Shown here: positions 10,025 through 18,922 of the stretch, one piece after another | Layout of the letters: every line of letters starts with the position of its first letter | Position numbering within the stretch: the stretch's first letter is position 1 | Assembly: GCA_963809825.1 (NCBI GenBank) | Contig: CAWELJ010000002.1 | Span: 62,001 to 126,000 of the forward strand | Reading direction: 5' to 3' | DNA: 64,000 bases | DNA from: Bog-473 sp963809825 | Lineage (GTDB): Bacteria > Actinomycetota > Acidimicrobiia > Acidimicrobiales > RAAP-2 | Notes under the pieces: generated by a model | Told to the model about the DNA's origin: nothing | The model's input: only the letters and a program-made list of their open reading frames with translations | Databases searched by the model: none | Position numbers and translations under genes: made by a program

Positions 10025-10783
10025 CTACTTCGGAGCGAAGCGCTGGCCGGCGTCGAGTCGGATGCAGCTTCCGTTGAGCATCGGGTTCTCGACGATGGCC
10101 ACGGCCAGCTTGGCGTACTCCTCCGGTCGGCCCATCCGCTTGGGAAAGGCGGCGTCCTTCGTGAGCACGTCGGCGAACTCGTCCGGGATGCCCTTGGTGA
10201 TACCCGTGCTGAACAGGCTCGGTGCGATGGCGACGATGCGAATGCCCAGGCTGCCCAGGTCGCGGGCCATGGTGAGGGTCATTCCGGCAATCCCGGCCTT
10301 GGCCGCTGTGTAGGCCACCTGGCCGATCTGGCCCTCGAAGGCAGCGATGGACGCGGTGTCGATCATGACGCCGCGCTCCCCGTCCTCGGGCTCGTTGGTC
10401 GACATGTGGAATGCCTGAAGGCGGTTGAGGTTGAACGTGCCGATCAGGTTGAGCTCAATGGTGCGGCGGAAGTCCTCGAGCGGGTGGGGGCCGTCCTTCG
10501 AGAGCGTTCGTCGCGCCGCGCCGCCCCCGGCGGTGTTGACCGCGATGTGCAGCCCGCCCAGTGCGGTCACGGCGTCGGCCAGGGCCGCTTCCGTCTGGTT
10601 CTCGTCGAGGATGTCGACCTCGTGGAACGTGCCGTCTAGCTCCTTGGCCACCTCGGCACCGGCCGACGCCGGCAGGTCGAGGATGGCGATGTCGGCCCCC
10701 TTCTGGCGCAGCAGCTCGGCCGAGGCCTTGGCCATGCCGGACGCGCCCCCGACGATGACGGCCTTCTTCCCCTTGATCTCCAC
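10025..10783 (-). CDS. SDR-family 3-hydroxyacyl-CoA dehydrogenase (HSD17B10-like)
   Basis: 252 residues with the classical short-chain dehydrogenase layout: cofactor loop VGGASGMA near residues 11-18, NTAGGG near 83, catalytic Ser in IDTASIAAF and YTAAK for Tyr/Lys. The overall sequence, including the long insert between the Asn and Ser motifs and the C-terminal GSCIRLDAGQRFAPK, matches type-II 3-hydroxyacyl-CoA/17-beta-hydroxysteroid dehydrogenases (HSD10-like), which use NAD+. First gene of the minus-strand operon with TesB and the acyl-CoA dehydrogenase; divergent from the crotonase at 10948. Confidence 0.9.
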   Translation of the reverse strand: MEIKGKKAVIVGGASGMAKASAELLRQKGADIAILDLPASAGAEVAKELDGTFHEVDILDENQTEAALADAVTALGGLHIAVNTAGGGAARRTLSKDGPHPLEDFRRTIELNLIGTFNLNRLQAFHMSTNEPEDGERGVMIDTASIAAFEGQIGQVAYTAAKAGIAGMTLTMARDLGSLGIRIVAIAPSLFSTGITKGIPDEFADVLTKDAAFPKRMGRPEEYAKLAVAIVENPMLNGSCIRLDAGQRFAPK

Positions 10784-10947
10784 GGCGTGATCCTCTCTGT
10801 CTCTGGTCCAGTTCTCTCGTTACTCTGGCCCGTACCCGGACCCTTCTGCCAGACGGTCCGCCCGCGCCCTCTGAAGGGCGCCGGGAGGTGGGGAACAAAG
10901 AGTGTACTAATTTCGCCGAGCCGCACCCCGGCCCGCTGGGAGGACCA

Positions 10948-11727
10948 TTGGATCGCGAAGCCATCCTGTTCGACGTCGCCGACAACGTGGCGACCATCAC
11001 GCTCAACCGGCCCGACCAGTTGAACTCTTTCAACGACGCGATGGCGGTTGACATGACGTGGGCCTGGGAGACGGTGCGCGACACCGACGACATCTGCTGC
11101 GTGGTGCTCCAGGCCAACGGCGAGCGTGCCTTCTGCACGGGCCTCGACATGAAGGCCGCCGGCGACCCCTGGTTCGTGAAGGACAACACCTGGAACAGCT
11201 ACGACCCGGGTCTGACTCTCGCACCAAAGACCCACCACCGGGTGTGGAAGCCGGTCGTGGCCGCCGTGCACGGGATGTGCGCCGGCGGCGCGCAGTACTT
11301 CCTGAACGAGTCCGACATCATCATCTGCTCCGATGACGCGGTCTTCTTCGACCCGCATGCCAACGTCGGGATCGTGTCGTCACTCGAACCGATGGGCATG
11401 CTGCAGCGAGGTGTGCCGCTGGGCGACGTGCTGCGCTGGGCGCTGATGGGGAACGAGGAGCGCATCACGGCCGAGACGGCCATGCGCCTCGGACTGGTGA
11501 CCGAGGTCGTGCCCCGTGCTGCGCTACGGGAGCGGGCGCGGGAGATCGCTGTTTCGATCGCCCAGCGGAACCCCAAGGCGATTCAGGGGACGGTGCGCGC
11601 CATCTGGGAATCAATGGAGATGCCCCGCTCCACCGCTCTCCACAACGGGCTGTCCTACACGCAGATCGGCAACTTCCCGGCCGCCCCGCCCGCACCGCGG
11701 GACAAGAAGGACACCCGGTACCGCTAG
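10948..11727 (+). CDS. Crotonase-family protein lacking both hydratase glutamates
   Basis: A crotonase of about 259 residues if the TTG at 10948 is used; it has GGGAGGA just upstream (10938-10944). A GTG at 10888 would add 20 unconvincing residues. Oxyanion-hole motif AFCTGLDM and MCAGGAQYFLNESD are present. The two positions that are Glu in true hydratases read CSDD and FDPH, so simple enoyl-CoA hydration is unlikely; isomerase, hydrolase or another crotonase chemistry is possible. It is divergent from the SDR operon and ends just before the convergent thiolase. Confidence 0.85.
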   Translation: MDREAILFDVADNVATITLNRPDQLNSFNDAMAVDMTWAWETVRDTDDICCVVLQANGERAFCTGLDMKAAGDPWFVKDNTWNSYDPGLTLAPKTHHRVWKPVVAAVHGMCAGGAQYFLNESDIIICSDDAVFFDPHANVGIVSSLEPMGMLQRGVPLGDVLRWALMGNEERITAETAMRLGLVTEVVPRAALRERAREIAVSIAQRNPKAIQGTVRAIWESMEMPRSTALHNGLSYTQIGNFPAAPPAPRDKKDTRYR

Positions 11728-11738
11728 CGAGGTCCGGG

Positions 11739-12977
11739 TCAGACCCGCTCGATGATCACTGCGGGGGCCATGCCGCCGCCGGCGCACATGGTGATCAGGG
11801 CGACCTGGTCGTCACGCCGCTCGAGCTCGTCCAGCGCCGTGCCCACCAGGAGCGAGCCGGTGGCGCCGATGGGGTGGCCGAGGGCGATGGCCCCCCCGTT
11901 GACGTTGATCTTCTCGCGGTCGATGTCGAGGTCGCGGATGAACTTCTCGGGCACGACGGCGAAGGCCTCGTTGACCTCAAACAGGTCGATGTCGTCGAGT
12001 GACATACCCGCCTTGGCGAGGACCTTCCTGGTCGCCGGGACCGGGGCGTTCAGCATCAGCGTCGGGTCGTCGCCGATGTTCGCCGTGGCGACGATCCGGG
12101 CCCGGGGCCGCAGCCCGTGGGCGGTGGCGTACTCGGGGCTCGTCATGAGCAGCGCCGCCGCACCGTCCACCACGCCGGACGAGTTGCCTGCGTGGTGGAC
12201 GTGGTCGATCTCGAGGCCCGGGAACTTCTGCAGGACCAGGGAGCGGTACGTCGTTCCCTGGTCGTCGAGGGGTATGTCGGCCAGTGCCTCGAACGAGGAG
12301 GGGAGGGAGGCGAGCGAGTCCGCAGTGGTCCCGGGGCGGGGATACTCCTCCCGGTCGAGCGCGATCGACCCGTCGAGGTTGTGCACCGGGACCAGGGACC
12401 TGTCGAAACGCCCCTCCTTGATGGCGATCTCGGCCCGGCGCTGCGACTCCGCTGCCAGCTCGTCGACGGCGCGGCGGTCGATCTTCTCCAGCGTGGCGAT
12501 GGCGTCGGCGGCGACGCCCTGGTTCGTCTGCGGATGGATGGCTCGCAGGTGGTCGTTCCCGCTGTCGAGGAACGGCGACCGCGACCGGCCCACGTTGGCC
12601 GCGTAGGACGACATCATCTCCGTTCCGCCGGCGATGACGACGTCCTCCATGCCCGAGAGGATGGAGGCGGCGGCGAAATTGACCGACGAGATTCCGGATC
12701 CGCAGAACCGGTCGAGGGTGACGCCGCTGGCGGTAATGGCGTAGCCCGCATCGAGGGCGGCCATGCGGCCGAGGTCGCCACCCTGGGAGCCGACCTGCAT
12801 GGAGGTGCCCCAGACGATGTCGTCGACGTCGGAGGTGTCGAGTCCGTTGCGCTCGGCCAGCGCCCGGAGCACCGTGGCGCCGAGCACCTGTGGGTGCAAC
12901 TCGGCGAGCGCCCCCTTTCCGACCTTCCCGATCCCCCGCGGGGTCCGGCATCCGTCGATGATCCAAGCTTCGGTCAC
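11739..12977 (-). CDS. Acetyl-CoA C-acyltransferase (thiolase)
   Basis: 412 residues with all thiolase landmarks: nucleophilic Cys92 in LDRFCGSGISS, the GGTEMMS loop, the His motif ALGHPIGATGS and the C-terminal acid/base Cys in ITMCAGGGMAP. It cleaves 3-ketoacyl-CoA to acetyl-CoA and shortened acyl-CoA (or the reverse) in the cytoplasm. It is convergent with the crotonase upstream and divergent from the alpha/beta hydrolase at 13115; the 137-base gap between them should hold both promoters. It would supply the last step of the beta-oxidation-like set encoded next to it. Confidence 0.93.
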   Translation of the reverse strand: MTEAWIIDGCRTPRGIGKVGKGALAELHPQVLGATVLRALAERNGLDTSDVDDIVWGTSMQVGSQGGDLGRMAALDAGYAITASGVTLDRFCGSGISSVNFAAASILSGMEDVVIAGGTEMMSSYAANVGRSRSPFLDSGNDHLRAIHPQTNQGVAADAIATLEKIDRRAVDELAAESQRRAEIAIKEGRFDRSLVPVHNLDGSIALDREEYPRPGTTADSLASLPSSFEALADIPLDDQGTTYRSLVLQKFPGLEIDHVHHAGNSSGVVDGAAALLMTSPEYATAHGLRPRARIVATANIGDDPTLMLNAPVPATRKVLAKAGMSLDDIDLFEVNEAFAVVPEKFIRDLDIDREKINVNGGAIALGHPIGATGSLLVGTALDELERRDDQVALITMCAGGGMAPAVIIERV

Positions 12978-13114
12978 GTCGTACCTCTATCCCGATTACG
13001 TGGGCGGTGTGCGTGTGCGGTATGCAAGTGTGCAGGCCCAAGGGGCCGGTAGTCAAAAAAGTAGCGTCGTTCGAGTCGAGTCGGGCCCCAATGCCCCGAC
13101 GGGGAGGCGTGATG

Positions 13115-14545
13115 ATGACGACACGGGACGCAGTGATTCGGGAGATCCCGGGGAGGGCGCCGGACGTCATGCGGGACTACGACCTTGCGACGCTCGGCTA
13201 CACGGAGACCGAATTCAGCGTCGAGGGGACGGCCGTCTCGTACGAGCTGCAGGGTGAGCGCGGTGCCGACGGACGTTGGGACGTCGCGCCTGGACCCGTA
13301 GCACCGTTCCGGACCCGCTTTGTCGTGCGGAGGCCGGCGGATCCGGATCGGTTCAGTGGCACGGTCGTGGTGGAGTGGCACAACGTGTCGGGGGGCGTCG
13401 ACGCGGCCCCCGACTGGGGTTTCCTCCACCGTCATTTCGCCGCTCGCGGTCATGCGTGGGTAGGTGTTTCGGCGCAGAAGGTGGGCATCGACGGCGGGGG
13501 ATTCGTCGAAAGCGTCCACCTCAAGTTCCTGGCGCCCGAGCGGTACGGCGAGCTCGACCACCCGGGTGACGCGTGGTCCTTCGACATCTTCGGCCAGGTT
13601 GCTGCGTTGCTGCAGGCGCCGGGTGACGAGAACCCGCTCGGCGGCCTCGTGCCTCAGCAATTGATCGCAGCGGGCGAATCGCAGTCAGCCGCCTGCCTGG
13701 TGACCTATATCAACGCCATCGACCCTCACGTGAGACTCTTCGACGCCTTCTTCGTTCACGGTCGGCCGGGCGTCGGCGTCTCGATCGACGGCGTGTTCAC
13801 GCCCTCGGCCCGGAACCTGGAGATGTCGGAGGTGACCCGTGCGATCTCGGGCGGCGGCGAACAGATACGCAGCGACGTCCGCGTGCCGGTCCTTGTCTTT
13901 CAGAGCGAGACCGACGTCATCCTGCTCGGCGGCGGCAAGGCCGACCAACGCGATACCGATCGGGTGCGCGTATGGGAGCTCGCCGGCGCGGCCCACGCTG
14001 ACACCTACGTCGTCAGTGCCGGTCGTCACGACGACGGGTCGCTCAGCGCCGCTCGGCTGGCGGAGCTCCTTCGCCCCACGTCAGACCTGTTGATCGGCAA
14101 AACCGGTTCGCCGATCAATGCCGGCCCTCAGCAGCACTACGTCGGCCAGGCCGCACTGGCCGTGCTGATCCGGTGGGCCGCCGATGGGACGACGCCGCCT
14201 CGAGCGCCCCGGCTCGAGTTGAACGAGGAGCGGACCGGTTACCACCTCGACCCCAACGGCAACGCGCTCGGAGGCGTCCGTACGCCGTGGGTCGAGGTGC
14301 CGACCGCGGTCCTCTCCGGCCTCGGCCAGACGGGGGAGGTGTTCGCCCTGCTGTTCGGGCGCACCGAGCCGTTCGACGACGCGGCGCTATCTGCGCTCTA
14401 CCCCGGCGGCATGGCCGAGTACCTGGAACGGTTCACCGCGTCGCTCGACGCCACGATCGCGGCCGGCTTTCTCCTCGCCGAGGACCGCGAGGAGATCCTC
14501 GGGGTGGCGGCGGCCTCCTATCCGTTGGTCGTCGTCGGGGGGTAG
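13115..14545 (+). CDS. Alpha/beta-hydrolase domain protein (large, PF20091-like)
   Basis: About 476 residues. ATG 13115 is preferred; GTG 13109 and ATG 13112 are alternatives, all served by GGGGAGG at 13101-13107. The nucleophile elbow reads GESQSAACL near residue 187, followed by an NAIDPHVRLFDAFFVHGR segment characteristic of a family of large, poorly studied actinobacterial alpha/beta hydrolases. A late AAHADTYV may carry the catalytic His. Predicted to be a cytoplasmic esterase or amidase of unknown substrate. Six bases before the ABC ATPase gene. Confidence 0.75.
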   Translation: MTTRDAVIREIPGRAPDVMRDYDLATLGYTETEFSVEGTAVSYELQGERGADGRWDVAPGPVAPFRTRFVVRRPADPDRFSGTVVVEWHNVSGGVDAAPDWGFLHRHFAARGHAWVGVSAQKVGIDGGGFVESVHLKFLAPERYGELDHPGDAWSFDIFGQVAALLQAPGDENPLGGLVPQQLIAAGESQSAACLVTYINAIDPHVRLFDAFFVHGRPGVGVSIDGVFTPSARNLEMSEVTRAISGGGEQIRSDVRVPVLVFQSETDVILLGGGKADQRDTDRVRVWELAGAAHADTYVVSAGRHDDGSLSAARLAELLRPTSDLLIGKTGSPINAGPQQHYVGQAALAVLIRWAADGTTPPRAPRLELNEERTGYHLDPNGNALGGVRTPWVEVPTAVLSGLGQTGEVFALLFGRTEPFDDAALSALYPGGMAEYLERFTASLDATIAAGFLLAEDREEILGVAAASYPLVVVGG

Positions 14546-14550
14546 TACCG

Positions 14551-15468
14551 GTGCTCCGTTGTGCCGGCCTGCGCAAGCGCTACGGCGACCGCCTCGCCGT
14601 CGACGGCGTGTCCTTCTCCATCGCGGCGCGCGAGTGCTACGGACTGCTCGGCCCCAACGGCGCCGGGAAGACCACGACCATCTCCATGTTGTGCGGGCTC
14701 ACCGTCCCCGACGAGGGCGAGATCACCGTGGACGGCGCCGCAGGCGGCACGCTGGAGGCCAAGGCAGCCATCGGCTACGTCCCCCAGGACCTCGCCCTGT
14801 ACCCGGATCTCTCGGCGGTGGAGAACCTCACCTTCTTCGGGCAGCTCTATGGGTTGTCGGGCCGGGAGCTCCAGGCCCGCATCGTCGAGACGCTCGAGCT
14901 GGTCGGGCTGGCCGAGCGGGGGAAAGACCGCATCGGCACCTACTCCGGCGGCATGAAGCGGCGGGCCAACATGGCGGCCGGCCTGTTGCACCGGCCCAAG
15001 CTGCTCGTCCTCGACGAGCCGACCGTCGGCGTCGACCCCCAGAGCCGCAACGCCATCCTCGAGACTGTCGGCCGGCTCGGAATCGCGGTCCTCTATACGA
15101 CGCACTACATGGAGGAGGCCGCCAAGTTGTGCGACCGCATCGGGATCATCGACGACGGCCACCTCGTGGCGGAGGGAACGGCGGCCGGCCTGATCGGCGC
15201 CCATGGGGGAAGGGACAAGGTCCACCTGGCGTGCGCCGGGGCCGACCTGGAGGAGTTGGCCGCGGCCTGCCGTGCACTCGAGGCGATCCACGACGTGCGA
15301 GAGGTGGAGGGCACCCTCGAGCTGACGACCGACCGCGGCCCGGCCGTCCTCTCCGCGGTGGTCACCGTCGCGGCCCGGCACGGTGTCGGCCTCACCGGTG
15401 TCGAGGTGCGGTCCCCCAACCTCGAAGACGTCTTCTTGAGCCTGACGGGAAAGGAGCTGCGCGACTGA
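14551..15468 (+). CDS. ABC transporter ATP-binding protein (DrrA-like), no adjacent permease
   Basis: About 305 residues from GTG 14551, six bases after the preceding stop, with a G-run (14537-14542) as ribosome site. Walker A is GPNGAGKTT, signature YSGGMKRR, Walker B LLVLDEPTVGVD, and the C-terminal ...VRSPNLEDVFLSLTGKELRD is typical of DrrA/NodI-type drug or lipid exporters. Normally an ABC-2 permease follows directly; here the next gene is a zinc-finger protein, so the partner is missing or elsewhere. Confidence 0.9.
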   Translation: MLRCAGLRKRYGDRLAVDGVSFSIAARECYGLLGPNGAGKTTTISMLCGLTVPDEGEITVDGAAGGTLEAKAAIGYVPQDLALYPDLSAVENLTFFGQLYGLSGRELQARIVETLELVGLAERGKDRIGTYSGGMKRRANMAAGLLHRPKLLVLDEPTVGVDPQSRNAILETVGRLGIAVLYTTHYMEEAAKLCDRIGIIDDGHLVAEGTAAGLIGAHGGRDKVHLACAGADLEELAAACRALEAIHDVREVEGTLELTTDRGPAVLSAVVTVAARHGVGLTGVEVRSPNLEDVFLSLTGKELRD

Positions 15469-15494
15469 CCGCGTCGCCCGGTCGCCACCTGGTT

Positions 15495-15531
15495 GTCAGG
15501 GTAACCCTGACGTTGTAAGGTTGACCCTGAC
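15495..15531. promoter_or_regulatory. Operator-like inverted and direct repeats (GTCAGGG/CCCTGAC)
   Basis: GTCAGGG (15495-15501), TAA, CCCTGAC (15505-15511) form a perfect inverted repeat. A second CCCTGAC lies exactly 20 bases further on (15525-15531). It sits 29 bases before the start of the zinc-finger gene. Spacing of two helical turns suggests cooperative binding of a dimeric repressor or activator; which regulator is unknown. Confidence 0.55.
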
Positions 15532-15559
15532 ACCCAGTCCGCCACCGGGAGGCCGGCCG

Positions 15560-15934
15560 ATGCCCACCACCGAGCACCCGCTCGACGCCGTCATCGCCTG
15601 CTGCTCGTTCTGCCTGAAGCCGAACACCGAGGTGCACCGCCTCGTGGCGGGCCCCGCCGTGTTCATCTGTGACGGCTGCATCGACCTGTGCACCCAGGTC
15701 ATCGGCGACGCCCCTGATCGCTCGCCCCGGCTCCTCCCCTGGGAGGCGACCGACTCGGTCGATGCGGCATTGGCCAACCTGCCCAACGTGGCCCGGGCCC
15801 AGGCGCAGGTCGAGGAGAGCCTGCTCGGGTGGGTACGCCGTGCCCGGGCGCTCGGAGCGACGTGGGCCCAGGTCGGCGACGCCCTCGGCATCACGCGGCA
15901 GTCGGCCTGGGAGCGGTTCGCGGCGGAGGAGTAG
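15560..15934 (+). CDS. ClpX-type C4 zinc-finger protein with C-terminal HTH
   Basis: 124 residues from ATG 15560. Residues ~13-45 match the ClpX N-terminal zinc finger: CSFCLKPNTEVHRLVAGP followed by VFICDGCIDLC, with four Cys. There is no AAA+ domain. The C-terminal part (ALGATWAQVGDALGITRQSAWERF) looks like a helix-turn-helix, so it may be a small DNA-binding regulator. Operator-like repeats lie directly upstream, consistent with autoregulation. Two bases separate it from the PPOX gene, suggesting co-transcription. Confidence 0.75.
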   Translation: MPTTEHPLDAVIACCSFCLKPNTEVHRLVAGPAVFICDGCIDLCTQVIGDAPDRSPRLLPWEATDSVDAALANLPNVARAQAQVEESLLGWVRRARALGATWAQVGDALGITRQSAWERFAAEE

Positions 15935-15936
15935 TC

Positions 15937-16362
15937 GTGCGCCTCGTGGTCGACGACTGCTGGAGCCGCCTGCGGTCGGCGGACCACGGCGTCCTGTGCA
16001 CCGCAGGTGCGCGGCAAGCGATCGACGCCGTGCCGGTGTGCTTCGCGCTGGTGTCCTCGTCGGTCGTCACGCCGATCGACACCGTCAAGCCGAAGCAGAC
16101 GACCGCGCTGCGGCGACTGCAGAACCTCGAGCGTGACGCCGGGGCGACCCTGCTCTGCGAGCATTGGGACCCTGTCGACTGGTCGCAACTGTGGTGGGTG
16201 CGCGCCCGCCTCGAGCGCCGGTCGGGGGAAGACGTCAGTGTCGCCCTGCGCGAGGAGGGGGAGCGGGCCCTGCGCCAGAAGTACGGGCAGTACCGGGACG
16301 CCGACTTCGCCCAGCTCGTCTATCTCGACGTGACGTCGCTGATCGGCTGGTCCGCCGGCTAG
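15937..16362 (+). CDS. PPOX-class F420-dependent oxidoreductase (TIGR03668-like)
   Basis: 141 residues from GTG 15937, with GGAGGA at 15925-15930 inside the end of the previous gene. The pattern LRSADHGVLCTAGA...AIDAVPVCF...DTVKPKQTTALRRLQNLERDAGATLLCEHW...WWVRARL fits the split-barrel flavin/F420-binding PPOX family. It probably reduces a small substrate with F420H2. Its last four bases overlap the end of the convergent acyl-CoA synthetase gene. Confidence 0.75.
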   Translation: MRLVVDDCWSRLRSADHGVLCTAGARQAIDAVPVCFALVSSSVVTPIDTVKPKQTTALRRLQNLERDAGATLLCEHWDPVDWSQLWWVRARLERRSGEDVSVALREEGERALRQKYGQYRDADFAQLVYLDVTSLIGWSAG

Positions 16363-17864
16363 GGGGTTCCGCCCGCCGCCTCCGCCACCTCGTCGCGCAG
16401 CACCCGCCGCAGCAGCTTCCCGGTCGGCGAGTAGGGCAGCTCGTCACGGAACTCCACCACGCAGGGCATCTTGGTCGAGCGCAGCCGCTGACGCACCCAG
16501 TCCTGCAGTTCGGCCTCCGTCGCCGCGGCACCGGGATGCAGCACCACCACCGCCGCCACCGCCTCGCCCCACTCGGCGTCGGGGATGCCGATGACCGCCG
16601 CCTCGGCGACGGCCCCGTGCGCCATCAGCACCTCCTCGACCTCGCCGGGCGAGATGTTCTCCGCCCCCCGCACGATCACGTCGTCCAGCCGCCCGTCGAT
16701 GTACAGGTAGCCCGCGTCGTCGAACCAGCCGGCGTCGCGGGTGCGGAACCACCCGTCCTCGGTCAGCACGCTGTTGCCGACGTACTCGCCCGCCACCTGC
16801 TCGCCGCGCACCCAGATCTCGCCCTTCTCGCCGGCGGGCAGCACGGCGTCGTCGCCGCCGCGCACCTCCACCTCGAGCGAGGGCAGCGGCCGCCCGACCG
16901 ACCCCAGCCGCGCCCGCACCGAGGGGTCATCGCTGGCGAAGGCCTCGCGGTGGTCGTCGGGGGTCAGCATGGCGATCGTCGAGCTGGTCTCGGTCAGCCC
17001 GTAGGCGTTGACGAGGTCGACGTGGGGCAGGTCGCGCAGGGTGCGCTCCACCAGTTCGAGGGGCATCCGCCCGCCCCCGTAGGACAGATGGCGCAGCGCC
17101 GGCGGCTCTGCGCCGGCGTCCTCCACCGCGGCGAGGATGCGCCCGAGCATGGTCGGCACGACCATGGCGTGGGTGATCCGTTCCTGCGTGGCCAGGCGCA
17201 CCCACGACGCCGCGTCGAAGGACGGCAGGTACATGATGCGCCGCCCCGCGTACAGGGAGCTCAACACCGCCGCGATCCCGGCGATGTGGTACGGCGGCAC
17301 GCAGATCAGCTGGGCCTCACCGGGCGCGCAGCCCAGGAACTCGACGCTCGAGATGATGTAGGAGACGAGATGCCGGTGGCGCAGCACCGCCGCCTTCGGC
17401 TCCGACGTGGTCCCGCTCGTGAACAGCAGCACGGCGACCTCTTCGGGGTCGACGAAGGGATGCTCCCCGGTCACCGGCTCGGCGATGGCCGACGCGAGCG
17501 CGCCCTTGGTCACGACGCTGCCCGCACCGCAGGCCCGGAGGCGGTCCACCTCCTCGTCGTCCGCGATCATCAGGCCGCCCGCCACGCGCCCGAGGATCCC
17601 GGTCAGCTGTTCGTCGGGCGCTCGATAGTTGAGGGGCGCGAACGGCACCCCCGCCAGCGCCGCCCCGAACAGCGCCACCGGCAGCACGTCGGAGTTCACC
17701 CCGAAGTAGCCGACGACCTCGGCCCCGCTCTTCTCGAAGTAGACGGCGGCCCGCCGGGCGCTCTCGAGGAGATCGGCGGCGGTGGTGCCGCCGTCATGGG
17801 AGCCGAGGACGACGCGCTCGGGGTCTCCCTCCGCCGCCATCTCGAGCAGCATGGCGATGTGCAC
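16359..17864 (-). CDS. Acyl-CoA synthetase (class I adenylate-forming)
   Basis: 501 residues. The P-loop-like motif LLFTSGTTSEPKAAVLRH lies near residue 150; GRLDDVIVRGAENISPGEVEE gives the hinge and A8 motif, and PYSPTGKLLRRVLRDEV the A10 Lys. It activates a carboxylic acid to acyl-AMP and then acyl-CoA. Substrate not predictable. It follows a small unknown gene by 15 bases on the same strand and is convergent with the PPOX gene. Confidence 0.92.
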   Translation of the reverse strand: MHIAMLLEMAAEGDPERVVLGSHDGGTTAADLLESARRAAVYFEKSGAEVVGYFGVNSDVLPVALFGAALAGVPFAPLNYRAPDEQLTGILGRVAGGLMIADDEEVDRLRACGAGSVVTKGALASAIAEPVTGEHPFVDPEEVAVLLFTSGTTSEPKAAVLRHRHLVSYIISSVEFLGCAPGEAQLICVPPYHIAGIAAVLSSLYAGRRIMYLPSFDAASWVRLATQERITHAMVVPTMLGRILAAVEDAGAEPPALRHLSYGGGRMPLELVERTLRDLPHVDLVNAYGLTETSSTIAMLTPDDHREAFASDDPSVRARLGSVGRPLPSLEVEVRGGDDAVLPAGEKGEIWVRGEQVAGEYVGNSVLTEDGWFRTRDAGWFDDAGYLYIDGRLDDVIVRGAENISPGEVEEVLMAHGAVAEAAVIGIPDAEWGEAVAAVVVLHPGAAATEAELQDWVRQRLRSTKMPCVVEFRDELPYSPTGKLLRRVLRDEVAEAAGGTP

Positions 17865-17879
17865 GAGGGACCCGCCCCG

Positions 17880-18191
17880 TCAGTCCGACGCGGGGAGCGG
17901 CTTGGCGCCCTTGACGTCGAGGACGGTCTCGCCGACCGAGATCGATCCTTCGCCGGCCTTGGTGCACAGGACCTCGAGGCCGAGCTCGTCGTCGCTGTAA
18001 CGCTTGCCCAGCTGGGTCCCCTGGTCGAAGCCCGCCTCGATGCTCTCGGCCGTGACCTCGGCGTCGACCGCCAGGAAGGCGTGCCCCCCGCAGCGGAGGT
18101 CGACCGGCTCCGCCGGTGCCTTGACCACGACGACCTCGCAGGCGTCGGTTGCGCTGCGCAGCCTCGTCCCTGCCTTCAATTGCATCGCCAC
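17880..18191 (-). CDS. Small conserved-type hypothetical protein
   Basis: 103 residues from GTG 18191, with GAGGAAA eight bases upstream; ATG 18185 would drop two residues. The sequence (CEVVVVKAPAEPVDLRCGGHAFLAV, later GKRYSDDELGLEVLCTKAGEGSISVGETVLDVK) is a compact beta-rich domain with three Cys and no motif I can name. It lies 15 bases upstream of the acyl-CoA synthetase and is probably co-transcribed with it, suggesting an accessory role there. Confidence 0.65.
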   Translation of the reverse strand: MAMQLKAGTRLRSATDACEVVVVKAPAEPVDLRCGGHAFLAVDAEVTAESIEAGFDQGTQLGKRYSDDELGLEVLCTKAGEGSISVGETVLDVKGAKPLPASD

Positions 18192-18373
18192 CGCAGTTTC
18201 CTCGCTCTCGCGCCCCCGATGGAGGCATTTCAGGATATCGGCCGCCCTGTTCTGCCCCTCACGACACCGGCGGACGGCCCTTTCTACCGCCGTACCGGGG
18301 TCCGCCGCACACCGGGAGCACGTTTCACGCGAAACTGACCCCGGGGGATCCCGCGTGGATCGGAGGAGGACCT

Positions 18374-18913
18374 ATGGACAACGGCCCGGGGTGGCTCCCC
18401 GACCCCGAGGGCGCGGCCCAGGAGCGCTACTGGAGCGGATCCGCCTGGACCGACCGGGTGCGCCCGGCCGGCCGGTCCCGCTCGATGCGCCTGCCCGACC
18501 ACGTCCCCGAGCTCCAGCGGGCCCTGGCGGACGCCACCGCCGGCATCGACGAGGTGGAGGACCGGCTCTCCACCCTCTTCGAGCGCACCGACGGCGCGCC
18601 GCCGAGGACCGCGCCGCGCCCGCCCGCGGGGGAGGTGCGGCAGGACTCGCCCGACGACGCCTTCGGTGACGACGACGCCTTCGGTGACGACGACGCCTTC
18701 CGCGACGCCGACGCCGAAGCAGCCGAGGGCGCGATCGAGTCCGAGGACGAGGTGGAGGCGCCCCCGATCCATCCGCAGTTCGCCGACCCTTCCGGCGACG
18801 GCGGTGACGACGAGGAGTTCGCGGAGCTCAATGCCGCCCTGGCGTCCGAGGAGCCCGAGGAGACCGGGGAACCCGAAAAGCCCCGGCGCGGGTTGTTCCG
18901 ACGCCGCGCCTAG
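18374..18913 (+). CDS. DUF2510-domain acidic protein
   Basis: 179 residues from ATG 18374, with an excellent GGAGGAGGA at 18362-18370. The N-terminus (GPGWLPDPEG...ERYWSGSAWTDRVRP) is a DUF2510 motif (Gly-Trp-x-x-Asp-Pro...Arg-Tyr-Trp-Asp/Ser-Gly...Trp-Thr), common in actinobacterial membrane or secreted proteins. The rest is low-complexity and strongly acidic, ending in a basic GLFRRRA. It contains three DDAFGD repeats. No transmembrane segment. Function unknown. Confidence 0.7.
   Translation: MDNGPGWLPDPEGAAQERYWSGSAWTDRVRPAGRSRSMRLPDHVPELQRALADATAGIDEVEDRLSTLFERTDGAPPRTAPRPPAGEVRQDSPDDAFGDDDAFGDDDAFRDADAEAAEGAIESEDEVEAPPIHPQFADPSGDGGDDEEFAELNAALASEEPEETGEPEKPRRGLFRRRA
18652..18705 (+). 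repeat. Three tandem 18-bp coding repeats
   Basis: The unit CGACGACGCCTTCGGTGA occurs at 18652-18669 and 18670-18687, with a slightly diverged third copy at 18688-18705. It encodes Asp-rich hexapeptides (DDAFGD) inside the acidic DUF2510 protein. This is a likely hot spot for copy-number variation. Confidence 0.85.
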
Positions 18914-18922
18914 GACCCGGCG

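Noticed and set aside
16164..18338. 724-codon plus-strand frame
   Set aside because: Antisense shadow of the acyl-CoA synthetase; His/Arg/Gly-rich without any motif.
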